From assembly GCA_049611965.1 (NCBI GenBank), contig JBMZBC010000012.1, positions 1 to 46,828 on the forward strand: a stretch of DNA of 46,828 nucleotides. The letters run 5' to 3'. A program made the translations under genes and the position numbers. Of this stretch, positions 11,778-19,449 are shown piece by piece. The DNA comes from UBA10364 sp049611965. Lineage in GTDB: Bacteria; Bacteroidota; Bacteroidia; Flavobacteriales; Schleiferiaceae. Under the pieces are notes generated by a model. It searched no databases and was not told where the DNA came from. It saw only the letters and a program-made list of their open reading frames with translations. Numbering within the stretch: position 1 is the stretch's first letter; each line of letters begins with the position of its first letter.

Positions 11778-12908
11778 CTACAATCTACGCTCTAATTTCG
11801 GAACCATCTCGTTTTTCCAGCTTGCAAAATCACCGGCGATGATATGCGCGCGCGCTTGTTCTACCAACCATAGGTAAAAGCGGATATTGTGCATGGAGGC
11901 AATTTGAGCGCCCAGGCTTTCCTTGCTATGTATGAGATGGCGCACGTATGCCTTGCTATATTGGCTGTCCACGAAGCTTGTTCCGTTCGGGTCAAGAGGC
12001 TCGTGTACATTTTCCCATTTTTTGTTGCGGATGTTTACGATGCCTTCGCTGGTAAAGATTTGTCCATTACGTCCATTGCGAGTAGGCATGACACAGTCAA
12101 ACATATCTACCCCGAGGCTGATGTTCTCCAAGATGTTTGCGGGCGTTCCTACACCCATGAGGTACCGCGGTTTATCTTTTGGCAAGATGGCACATGCACC
12201 TGCAGCATGTTTGTACATTTCTTCAGCAGGTTCACCAACACTTAGGCCCCCAATGGCATTACCGTCTGCATTTTTACTTGCGACATATTCTGCCGATTCA
12301 TTTCTGAGGTCCTCGTATGTGGAGCCTTGGATGATTGGGAATAGCGTTTGATTGTAGCCGTACAGGGGTTCCACTTGGTCCAAGCGGTCAAAGCATCGAT
12401 CGAGCCAACGGTGGGTCATGTGCATGGACTTTTTAGCATAATCGTAGGTGCTTGGATAGGGTGGACATTCATCGAAGGCCATGATGATATCTGCACCAAT
12501 CTCACGCTGGATGTCCATGACGCGTTCTGGGGTAAATAGGTGCTTGGTACCGTCGATATGAGAGGCAAAGGTGGCACCTTCCTCGGTGATCTTGCGTTGG
12601 TTGGCAAGGCTGTAGACCTGGTAGCCGCCGCTGTCCGTGAGAATAGGTCGATCCCAACCGTTGAATTTGTGCAGACCACCTGCATCTTTCAATATGCCTG
12701 TACCTGGACGTAAAAACAGGTGGTAGGTATTGCCCAAGATGATTTGGGCTTTGGTATCCTCTTTCAGGTCTTTGGTATGTACACCCTTCACGGTACCCGC
12801 AGTTCCTACGGGCATGAAGATGGGCGTTTGTATTTGACCGTGATCTGTGGTGATGGTTCCTGCGCGAGCAGAACTCTTTGGATCGGTATGTTCGAGTTGG
12901 AATTTCAT
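11778..12908 (-). CDS. tgt: tRNA-guanine (queuine) transglycosylase Tgt lacking zinc cysteines
   Basis: 376 residues from ATG 12908, matching the E. coli start MKFELDTTD. It exchanges guanine-34 of Asp, Asn, His and Tyr tRNAs for the queuosine precursor preQ1. The acid/base Asp is in ILTDSGGYQVYS (D92), the nucleophile in MFDCVMPTR (D271), and the base pocket is GGLSVGE. A gapless match with E. coli puts Gly309, Ser311 and Asp314 where the zinc cysteines C302, C304 and C307 stand; only the last ligand, His340 in MHNIRFY, remains. It heads a six-gene operon with a -7 box only seven bases before its ATG. Confidence 0.96.
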   Translation of the reverse strand: MKFQLEHTDPKSSARAGTITTDHGQIQTPIFMPVGTAGTVKGVHTKDLKEDTKAQIILGNTYHLFLRPGTGILKDAGGLHKFNGWDRPILTDSGGYQVYSLANQRKITEEGATFASHIDGTKHLFTPERVMDIQREIGADIIMAFDECPPYPSTYDYAKKSMHMTHRWLDRCFDRLDQVEPLYGYNQTLFPIIQGSTYEDLRNESAEYVASKNADGNAIGGLSVGEPAEEMYKHAAGACAILPKDKPRYLMGVGTPANILENISLGVDMFDCVMPTRNGRNGQIFTSEGIVNIRNKKWENVHEPLDPNGTSFVDSQYSKAYVRHLIHSKESLGAQIASMHNIRFYLWLVEQARAHIIAGDFASWKNEMVPKLERRL

Positions 12909-12914
12909 TAGGCA

Positions 12915-12922
12915 CAAAAGTA
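12915..12922 (-). promoter_or_regulatory. -7 promoter element of the tgt operon
   Basis: Reads TACTTTTG on the minus strand, a perfect TAnnTTTG box. Its last base is only seven bases from the tgt ATG, so transcription probably starts within about three bases of the start codon (leaderless or nearly so). No clear -33 TTTG is seen at the usual spacing. Confidence 0.6.
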
Positions 12923-12936
12923 CCAACTGCCGGGCA

Positions 12937-12944
12937 TATCTTTG
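12937..12944 (+). promoter_or_regulatory. -7 promoter element of rsmG
   Basis: TATCTTTG, a perfect TAnnTTTG box, ends five bases before the rsmG ATG at 12949, so the transcript is predicted to begin at or next to the start codon. It sits 14 nt from the opposite-facing tgt box. No clear -33 element is visible. Confidence 0.6.
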
Positions 12945-12948
12945 CCAC

Positions 12949-13614
12949 ATGTATACAGCTGAACTTATTTTCGAGCACTTTCCAGAATTGACCCCGAAAC
13001 AGAAGGGACAATTTGAGCGTCTTGGGCCTCTTTATGAGGAGTGGAATGCTAAGATCAATGTCATTAGTCGCAAGGATATGGAGTCCTTTTACCTCAAGCA
13101 CGTCTTGCACAGTTTAGGCATAGCGAAGGTCTATGATTTCATGCCGGGGCAGGTAGTACTTGATGTGGGTACGGGTGGTGGTTTTCCCGGTATTCCATTG
13201 GCCATACTTTTTCCCGAAACGGAATTTCATTTGGTCGATTCTATTGGTAAGAAGATCAAAGTTGTCAATGCGGTCGCAGAGGCGCTTGGATTGGAGAATG
13301 TGGAAGGCTCGCATGTCCGCGCTGAGGAATTGAAGTACCAATATGATTTTGTAGTCTCTCGTGCAGTAACGCACATGCAACGCTTTATACCGTGGATTAA
13401 AGGAAAATTGGCTAAGAAAAACTTTGACGACAAGCGTCCAAACGGCTTGTTGTATTTGAAAGGGGGAGATTTGGCAGAGGAGCTGGGACCGTTAAAGGCA
13501 CAGCTCACTCATTTGAACCAATTCTTTTCGGACGAATTCTTTGATACAAAGAAAGTGGTTTATCTCACTAGAAAGGAGATTCAAGGATTCCATGTACCAA
13601 AAGTTAAATCTTAA
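12949..13614 (+). CDS. rsmG: 16S rRNA (guanine-527-N7)-methyltransferase RsmG
   Basis: 221 residues from ATG 12949. An in-frame start lies further upstream, but it would read back through the tgt start region, and homologues begin at this point with ELIFEHFPELT. RsmG methylates N7 of G527 in 16S rRNA using S-adenosylmethionine. The SAM site VLDVGTGGGFPGIPLA is near residue 65, preceded by the family motif NVISRKD and YLKHVLHSL. Length fits the family. It is divergent from tgt with only 40 bp between the two start codons. Confidence 0.95.
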   Translation: MYTAELIFEHFPELTPKQKGQFERLGPLYEEWNAKINVISRKDMESFYLKHVLHSLGIAKVYDFMPGQVVLDVGTGGGFPGIPLAILFPETEFHLVDSIGKKIKVVNAVAEALGLENVEGSHVRAEELKYQYDFVVSRAVTHMQRFIPWIKGKLAKKNFDDKRPNGLLYLKGGDLAEELGPLKAQLTHLNQFFSDEFFDTKKVVYLTRKEIQGFHVPKVKS

Positions 13615-13624
13615 GTTATTGATT

Positions 13625-14272
13625 ATGAATAAGAAATCAGTACTCAGATACAGCTTGTTAATGGCGGGTTTTATTTGTACCCTGTCGTTAAATGCCCAGC
13701 GCTTGGTTCAACCTGGTGTGCAAATTGTCGACCGTTTCAAGGCGAATGTTCCTTCATTGGTCGTTAAGGCGAATCCACTAACAATGCCATTTGGTTATTT
13801 TGATGCGGGTATAGAATACCGCACACAGCGCTCAGGTTGGCTTTTATATACTCACGGATTCCTCAGAGGGAGTAACAGTGTAGAAAGTGCGAACTACAAT
13901 TTCAATCTGTATGTTGAGACCCAGAATTATGGGCGTTTCGAATTTGGACGTCGCTGGTATTGGCAAAACCCCACCATGTGGAATGCCAACCGAGAAACCT
14001 ACTTTGGATTGACTATGAACGCCGGGTTTACCAATTATAAGTTCACGGATGGATTCTATTACGACGATTTTGGTGAAGTGGTTTTACTCACGCCATTGCA
14101 GGACGCATCGCGCATAGATATGATATTGGCCGCCGAACGCGGTAGAACAAGAAACTGGGTAGGTCCAAATGCTGATTTTTACGGAGAGACAGCTTGGAAG
14201 TTAGGGTACAATTTTGGCGCTCGAATGCCCGTCCTATTGTACGCGATTCGATTCAATTATAAAGTCAATTAA
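13625..14272 (+). CDS. Unrecognised outer-membrane-type protein with signal peptide
   Basis: 215 residues from ATG 13625, chosen because it gives a clean signal peptide (KK..., hydrophobic core, cleavage at LNA-Q) and lies 10 nt after rsmG; a start inside rsmG is open but unlikely. The mature part is rich in Tyr, Phe, Trp, Gly and Asn in alternating strands (FDAGIEYRTQR, YFGLTMNAGF, LGYNFGARM) and ends IRFNYKVN, an amphipathic strand ending in hydrophobic residues. This suggests an eight- to ten-strand barrel in the outer membrane. I do not recognise the family. It is probably co-transcribed with rsmG and ends at the shared terminator. Confidence 0.7.
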   Translation: MNKKSVLRYSLLMAGFICTLSLNAQRLVQPGVQIVDRFKANVPSLVVKANPLTMPFGYFDAGIEYRTQRSGWLLYTHGFLRGSNSVESANYNFNLYVETQNYGRFEFGRRWYWQNPTMWNANRETYFGLTMNAGFTNYKFTDGFYYDDFGEVVLLTPLQDASRIDMILAAERGRTRNWVGPNADFYGETAWKLGYNFGARMPVLLYAIRFNYKVN

Positions 14273-14280
14273 TAGGTATA

Positions 14281-14310
14281 AAAAAGGGCGCCCACCGAGC
14301 GCCCTTTTTT
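14281..14310. terminator. Bidirectional terminator between the barrel gene and pruA
   Basis: A-run, GGGCGC (14286-14291), loop CCACCGA, GCGCCC (14299-14304), then T6. Because the stem is flanked by A on the left and T on the right, it can end transcription from both converging genes. Confidence 0.93.
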
Positions 14311-14327
14311 ATTTTTCAATCTGTGTA

Positions 14328-15953
14328 TTATCCCAAGAACGGGTAACGGTAATCCGTTGGAGGAACCAAACACTCCTTAATCGTGCGAGCGTTCACCCAA
14401 CGTAGCAGGTTCATGTAAGAACCGGCCTTATCGTTTGTTCCTGAGCCGCGGCTTCCACCAAATGGTTGCTGGCCTACGACTGCGCCTGTTGGCTTGTCAT
14501 TGATGTAGAAATTACCTGCAGCGTTTTCAAGGGCATTTGCAGCCTCAATAGCAGCATATCTATCGGCAGAGTAGATAGCGCCTGTCAATGCGTAATCGGA
14601 GGTGTTGTCGACCAACTCGAGGGTCGCTGCCCAATCAGTATCCTCGTATACGTAGATAGTAAGGACTGGGCCGAAGATTTCTTCAACCATGGTGCGGAAC
14701 TTAGGATTAGAAGTAACCACTACAGTAGGCTCAACGAAGTAACCTACGCTTTTGTCATAGCTACCACCTGCGATGATTTCCGCGTCGTCCTGTTCCTTAA
14801 CGAAGTCTATGTAAGAAGCAATTTTGTCAAAGGCACGCTCGTCAATGACAGCATTGATGAAGTTGCCCATATCTTCTGGTGAACCCATCTTGAATGTAGC
14901 AAGATCTGCCAATAAGCCTTCTTTTACTGCTGGCCACATACTTGAAGGTATGTAAGCACGAGAAGCAGCAGAACATTTCTGCCCTTGGAATTCAAAGGCG
15001 CCACGTGAAAGTGCTGTAACAACTTGCTGAGCGGGTGCCGACGGATGTGCCACTACAAAGTCTTTACCGCCAGTTTCACCTACGATACGTGGATACGCAC
15101 GGTATTTGTCAATGTTCGTTCCAATGGTCTTCCATAAGTGCTGGAAGACCGCTGTAGATCCTGTGAAGTGAAGACCAGCGAAGTCTCTGTGGCTGAAGAT
15201 GTAATCTCCCGCGACAGGTCCGTCTACATAAATAAGGTTGATGACACCGTCCGGTAAACCGGCCTCTTTAAAAATTTCCATCACAACGTTGGCAGAGAAA
15301 ATCTGGCTGTCTGCAGGTTTCCATACCACAGTATTCCCCATGAGTGCGGGTGTTGCTGGAAGGTTTCCAGCAATGGCTGTGAAGTTGAACGGAGTTACAG
15401 CGAATACAAAGCCTTCAAGAGGGCGGTATTCTAAACGATTCCAAATGCCAGGAGCGCTCTCAGGCTGGTCGCTGTAGATCTGCGTCATATATTCCACGTT
15501 GAAGCGCAAGAAATCGGCGAACTCACATACGGCATCAATCTCTGCTTGGAAGCAGTTTTTACCCTGCGCAAGCATCGTTGCAGCATTTATTTTGTAACGG
15601 TATTTCGTGCTGATTAGCTCAGCAGCTTTTAGAAAGATTGCGGCTCTGTGCTCCCAAGGCATGGCACCCCATTGCTTACGTGCTGCAAGAGCACTGCCCA
15701 CTGCAGCCTTTACGTGGCTTTCGTCACCAATATGGTAGTGACCTAGAACGTGGCTGTGCTCGTGAGGAGGCGTTAATTTGCCCAGTTGCCCCGTGCGAAC
15801 TTCTTCACCTCCGATGTACATAGGTACATCTACAGTGGCTGCATATTGCTCTTTGTAGGAAGCTAGGAGTGCTTCTCTTTCTGGAGTACCTGGTGCATAA
15901 TCATAGATAGGTTCGTTTGATGCAACCGGTACGTTGAAAATTCCGTTAGACAT
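14328..15953 (-). CDS. pruA: L-glutamate gamma-semialdehyde dehydrogenase (1-pyrroline-5-carboxylate dehydrogenase)
   Basis: 541 residues. Oxidises glutamate semialdehyde (the open form of 1-pyrroline-5-carboxylate) to glutamate with NAD, the second step of proline use. Catalytic Cys327 is in EFQGQKCSAAS and the general base Glu293 in IVGETGGKDF; the nucleotide fold shows TPFNFTAIAGN and HFTGSTAVF. The length and start match the single-domain bacteroidete and eukaryotic-type enzyme, not the PutA fusion. The proline dehydrogenase partner is not in the window. It is a single-gene unit between a terminator and its own -7 box, divergent from serC. Confidence 0.96.
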   Translation of the reverse strand: MSNGIFNVPVASNEPIYDYAPGTPEREALLASYKEQYAATVDVPMYIGGEEVRTGQLGKLTPPHEHSHVLGHYHIGDESHVKAAVGSALAARKQWGAMPWEHRAAIFLKAAELISTKYRYKINAATMLAQGKNCFQAEIDAVCEFADFLRFNVEYMTQIYSDQPESAPGIWNRLEYRPLEGFVFAVTPFNFTAIAGNLPATPALMGNTVVWKPADSQIFSANVVMEIFKEAGLPDGVINLIYVDGPVAGDYIFSHRDFAGLHFTGSTAVFQHLWKTIGTNIDKYRAYPRIVGETGGKDFVVAHPSAPAQQVVTALSRGAFEFQGQKCSAASRAYIPSSMWPAVKEGLLADLATFKMGSPEDMGNFINAVIDERAFDKIASYIDFVKEQDDAEIIAGGSYDKSVGYFVEPTVVVTSNPKFRTMVEEIFGPVLTIYVYEDTDWAATLELVDNTSDYALTGAIYSADRYAAIEAANALENAAGNFYINDKPTGAVVGQQPFGGSRGSGTNDKAGSYMNLLRWVNARTIKECLVPPTDYRYPFLG

Positions 15954-16055
15954 ATTTGTGGTTATTTAATTCAAAAATGAGCATCAAAGTTACGCACTAC
16001 ATGGCAGAATTGATGGTTATTTGTGGCCGCTATACCAACGAAGCGGAATTTGTGG
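15954..16055. repeat. Three copies of ATTTGTGG in the pruA-serC intergenic region
   Basis: ATTTGTGG occurs at 15954-15961, 16019-16026 and 16048-16055, all in the same orientation, within the 196-bp region between two divergent metabolic genes. Triplicate octamers could be regulator sites for proline/serine control, or chance in an AT-rich spacer. No protein-coding gene is seen in this interval. Confidence 0.35.
15985..15992 (-). promoter_or_regulatory. -7 promoter element of pruA
   Basis: TAACTTTG on the minus strand, perfect TAnnTTTG, 31 bases from the pruA ATG. No convincing -33 element at the expected spacing. Confidence 0.55.
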
Positions 16056-16093
16056 AAAGCTCGTGGATATTAACCGAAACTTTTCTTCCGCTT
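16041..16093. repeat. 8-bp inverted repeat upstream of the serC promoter
   Basis: AAGCGGAA (16041-16048) and TTCCGCTT (16086-16093) are exact inverted copies separated by 37 nt, just upstream of the serC -7 box. It may be a regulator site or a structure. The second arm ends 25 nt before the box, near where a -33 element would stand. Confidence 0.4.
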
Positions 16094-16118
16094 TATCCTT
16101 ATTGGTTATAGAACATTT

Positions 16119-16126
16119 TAGTTTTG
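16119..16126 (+). promoter_or_regulatory. -7 promoter element of serC-serA
   Basis: TAGTTTTG, a perfect TAnnTTTG match, 23 bases before the serC ATG; predicted leader of about 20 nt. Confidence 0.6.
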
Positions 16127-16149
16127 TAGCTCATTTAATAAATGCAAAA

Positions 16150-17220
16150 ATGAAAACGCATAATTTCTCTGCTGGACCGTGTATTCTGCCGCAAGAAGTA
16201 TTCAAAGAGGCCTCTGAATCTTTGATAAATTTTGACAATCTAGGATTGTCCGTTATTGAAATTTCGCACCGTAGTAAAAGCTTCGTCGCAGTGATGGATG
16301 AGGCAGTTGCTTTGGTCAAGGATCAACTTCAGGTCCCAGATACCCATGAAGTCCTGTTCTTACAAGGTGGTGCTTCTATGCAGTTTGCAATGCTCGCTTT
16401 CAACTTTTTGAGCGAAAACGGTACTGGACAGTATTTAGATACGGGTGCTTGGTCTTCTAAGGCGTATAAAGAAGCAGCCGGTCTAGGGAACGCGGAAGTA
16501 GTGGCCTCTTCTAAGGAAGCCAACTACAACTATATTCCTAAAGGGTACGCGATTGATGATAACGCCGATTACTTCCACTGTACATCGAACAACACTATTT
16601 ACGGTACGCAGATCAAAGAGTTTCCTCAAACTGAGGCACCATTGATTTGTGATATGAGTTCAGATATATTCTCACGTCCTGTAGATGTGAGTAAATTTGA
16701 TTTGATCTATGCTGGAGCTCAGAAGAACTTGGGGCCTGCAGGTGCTACTCTGGTTATTGTGAAAAAGGATGCTTTGGGAAAATCGGGACGCTACATTCCG
16801 ACGATGTTGGACTACAACACCCATATTTCAAAGGGAAGTATGTTCAATACACCCCCAGTGTTCTCTGTGTATGTAAGCATGTTGACATTGCGTTGGTTGA
16901 AAGCCAATGGTGGGGTAGAAGCCGCTCAACAGCGCAATGAAGAAAAAGCAGCATTGCTTTATAACGAGATAGACCGCAACCCATTGTTTGTGGGAACTGC
17001 AGCCGTAGAAGATCGTTCTACAATGAATGCATGTTTCTTGTTGAACGACGAGGCGTCACATAAGGAGGCTTTTGATGCGATGATCGCAGAGAAGAACATC
17101 TCTGGCGTGAATGGTCACCGTTCAGTTGGAGGATATAGAGCTTCCATGTACAATGCCATGGATCTTGATAGTGTTGCTGCACTTGTAGATTGTATGAAAG
17201 AACTTGAAAACAAATTCTAA
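16150..17220 (+). CDS. serC: Phosphoserine aminotransferase
   Basis: 356 residues from ATG 16150; the upstream in-frame start adds 43 residues unlike the family, whereas MKTHNFSAGPCILP is the standard beginning. Converts 3-phosphohydroxypyruvate and glutamate to phosphoserine, and also serves the pyridoxal phosphate route in some bacteria. The pyridoxal phosphate lysine is K192 in IYAGAQKNLGPAG; substrate-binding stretches FLQGGAS, TSNNTIYGTQ and GHRSVGGYRASMYNA are intact. serA begins at the very next base after the stop, so the two enzymes are surely co-translated. Confidence 0.98.
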   Translation: MKTHNFSAGPCILPQEVFKEASESLINFDNLGLSVIEISHRSKSFVAVMDEAVALVKDQLQVPDTHEVLFLQGGASMQFAMLAFNFLSENGTGQYLDTGAWSSKAYKEAAGLGNAEVVASSKEANYNYIPKGYAIDDNADYFHCTSNNTIYGTQIKEFPQTEAPLICDMSSDIFSRPVDVSKFDLIYAGAQKNLGPAGATLVIVKKDALGKSGRYIPTMLDYNTHISKGSMFNTPPVFSVYVSMLTLRWLKANGGVEAAQQRNEEKAALLYNEIDRNPLFVGTAAVEDRSTMNACFLLNDEASHKEAFDAMIAEKNISGVNGHRSVGGYRASMYNAMDLDSVAALVDCMKELENKF

Positions 17221-18159
17221 ATGAAAGTATTAGCTAACGACGGAATCTCAGCTTCAGGAGCTGCAGCTATTCAGGCCTCGGGCCACGAGCTATCAACCAC
17301 AAAAGTTGCCCAAAATCAACTGATTGATTATATCAACGAGGAGCAAATCGATGTTATTCTCGTCCGCTCAGCTACCACAGTCAGAAAAGATATGATTGAT
17401 GCATGTCCTTCTTTGAAAGGTATTGGCCGTGGTGGTGTTGGTATGGACAATATCGATGTAGCGTATGCACGTGAGAAGGGCCTCAAAGTATTCAACACTC
17501 CAGCTGCTTCTTCAGATTCAGTAGCGGAGTTGGTGATGGGGCATATGAGATCTTTGGTGCGCTTTATGCACGATTCAAACCGTCAGATGCCGCTTGAAGG
17601 AGATTCGAAATTTGGTGCTTTAAAAAAGAGCTATGCCAAGGGCGTTGAGCTTCGTGGTCGCACGCTAGGTATTGTAGGGTTTGGTCGTATTGGTCAAGCG
17701 CTTGCCAAGCTTGCTATTGGAGCTGGGATGAAAGTTGTATTCTCGGACATCCACGAGGATAACGTAGATGTTGAGTTGTCTTTCTTCGACGGTCAGTCGG
17801 CGAAGTTTACCTGCGAAAATGTAGGTTTTGATCGCGTTCTAAGTGAAAGTGATTTCATTTCTGTACATGTTCCTGGAGGCGATTTAATTGGTGCTAACGA
17901 GTTGGCAAAAATGAAAGATGGTGTTGTATTGCTCAATGCTGCCCGTGGTGGTGTCATCAATGAGGAAGCCTTGTTGGATGCCCTTGAAAGCGGTAAAGTA
18001 GCAGGTGCAGGTCTTGACGTATTTGTTAACGAGCCTACCCCAGCGGTGAAGGTTCTCATGAACGGTAAATTGAGTATTACACCGCATATTGGTGCAGCGA
18101 CTCTCGAGGCCCAAGATCGTATTGGTACCGAATTGGCCGCGCATATCGACGCTATTTAA
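17221..18159 (+). CDS. serA: D-3-phosphoglycerate dehydrogenase, short form without ACT domain
   Basis: 312 residues. Oxidises 3-phosphoglycerate to 3-phosphohydroxypyruvate with NAD, the first step of serine synthesis. The NAD motif is LGIVGFGRIGQ (about 142-152), and the catalytic Arg, Glu and His lie in NAARGGVINEEAL, the downstream NEP region and SITPHIGAAT. The chain stops right after the catalytic domain, so the C-terminal ACT domain that gives serine feedback inhibition in E. coli is absent. It follows serC with zero spacing and is closed by a strong terminator. serB is not nearby. Confidence 0.93.
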   Translation: MKVLANDGISASGAAAIQASGHELSTTKVAQNQLIDYINEEQIDVILVRSATTVRKDMIDACPSLKGIGRGGVGMDNIDVAYAREKGLKVFNTPAASSDSVAELVMGHMRSLVRFMHDSNRQMPLEGDSKFGALKKSYAKGVELRGRTLGIVGFGRIGQALAKLAIGAGMKVVFSDIHEDNVDVELSFFDGQSAKFTCENVGFDRVLSESDFISVHVPGGDLIGANELAKMKDGVVLLNAARGGVINEEALLDALESGKVAGAGLDVFVNEPTPAVKVLMNGKLSITPHIGAATLEAQDRIGTELAAHIDAI

Positions 18160-18183
18160 GCCAACGTATTATGATACTTACAA

Positions 18184-18214
18184 GGGCCTGTGATTTTCAC
18201 AGGCCTTTTTTTTG
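18184..18214 (+). terminator. Rho-independent terminator after serA
   Basis: GGCCTGTGA (18185-18193), loop TTT, TCACAGGCC (18197-18205), then eight T. It separates serC-serA from the DUF1015 gene, although the next gene starts only 80 nt later. Confidence 0.93.
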
Positions 18215-18294
18215 TGCATTTGTCTTTCAGCTTCGCGCGATTTCCATTGGTCTATTTGCTGTACCTTTCACCTACCTAATTACAGACGACCAAT

Positions 18295-19449
18295 ATGTTA
18301 AAACCACTACGCGCTTACCGCCCGGAGAGGAACAAGGCACACCTAGTGCCGAGCCGTTCGGTGGACTCTTATACAGCACGGCAATTGCTGGACAAGCTCG
18401 AGAATAATCCCTTTTCATTTCTTCAAGTCATTCGTCCTGAAACCGATCTTCTTCTGACCAATGAGGAGCGTTTTCAGCGCATCCGTGAACGCTTGGATGA
18501 TTTTTTTGATGCCGGTGTATTTCGAGAGGACGAACAAGAGGGGTACTTCCTCTATGAACAGCGCACCAATGGTAAATCCTTTACGGGAATAATTGGATTG
18601 CTCGATGTGAATACATCCCGCATTCATTTGCACGAAAATACGCTCGATAGTAGAGAACGCTTGTTCGCCGATTATTTGGAAACGACAGGTTTCCAGGCAG
18701 AACCCATACTCGTATTTGGCCCTTCAAATGATTATAGAAAGGAAGTGATCAATCGAATTAAGGCGGATGATCCGCTTTTTGATTTTTATACGACGAATGA
18801 AATAGGCCACAGATTGTGGGCCGTCGACGAGCGTCATGCAGCTGCTTTACAGTCTTCCATGGAAGATATAAAGGAGTATTTTTTAGCAGATGGCCACCAC
18901 CGTTACGGCAGTACATGTAGGGTGGCACAGTCCTTAGAGAGTAACACTGCAGCCCAGCATATTCTCACCATGTTTATGGACGAATCCGATCTCGGTATAG
19001 ATTCCTTCGAGCGTTGGGTGAAAGTGAGTGCTGATGAAATCACTGTGGCCGATTTTAAAGCAAAGTTTGAGGTGTCGCCTAAATCGGGAGGCTTCGATGA
19101 GGTTGAGGGTGATCTAGAGTTGTTCATACAAGGACAGTGGTTCAGTGTCGTGCTGCCGACGGCGGTCGATCGTTCACTGCCACCGAGTTACCTTATGAAA
19201 ACTATACTCGAGCCCATGTTAGGTATTAAAGACGCTAGAACGGACAAGCGAATAACCTACATTTATCAAGGCGATTGTGATCAAAGTGCAGAAATGGCTG
19301 TTAATGGATTGAGGGTAGGTTTTAGATTGCCCCCTGTGAGTGTAGAAGTATTGAAAAAAACAGCGCTGGCTGGAGGGATAATGCCTCCGAAAAGCACCTA
19401 TATTGCCCCCAAATTAAGAAGTGGGATGTTGCTCCATCTATTCAAATGA
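18295..19449 (+). CDS. DUF1015-family protein
   Basis: 384 residues, close to the family's usual length. Opens with LKPLRAYRPERNKAHLV and contains the hallmark YFLADGHHRYGST (about 195-207) and the C-terminal LPPVSVEVLKKTALAGG and MPPKSTYIAPKLRSGML. No biochemical activity is established that I know of. Family members sit next to serA or serC in many genomes, and here it follows serC-serA and overlaps YggS by ATGA, suggesting a link to serine or pyridoxal phosphate metabolism (inference). The conserved HHR and late Pro/Lys/Ser residues look like an active site. Probably transcribed separately from serA, given the terminator between them. Confidence 0.9.
   Translation: MLKPLRAYRPERNKAHLVPSRSVDSYTARQLLDKLENNPFSFLQVIRPETDLLLTNEERFQRIRERLDDFFDAGVFREDEQEGYFLYEQRTNGKSFTGIIGLLDVNTSRIHLHENTLDSRERLFADYLETTGFQAEPILVFGPSNDYRKEVINRIKADDPLFDFYTTNEIGHRLWAVDERHAAALQSSMEDIKEYFLADGHHRYGSTCRVAQSLESNTAAQHILTMFMDESDLGIDSFERWVKVSADEITVADFKAKFEVSPKSGGFDEVEGDLELFIQGQWFSVVLPTAVDRSLPPSYLMKTILEPMLGIKDARTDKRITYIYQGDCDQSAEMAVNGLRVGFRLPPVSVEVLKKTALAGGIMPPKSTYIAPKLRSGMLLHLFK

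Noticed and set aside
12502..13110. 202-codon minus-strand open frame spanning tgt and rsmG
   Set aside because: Overlaps tgt in another frame and rsmG on the other strand; the product is rich in Arg, Gln and Pro without family match, typical of a shadow frame.
16021..16149. Longer serC with 43 extra N-terminal residues
   Set aside because: The extension would cross the -7 box and has no family match; MKTHNFSAGP is the standard family start.
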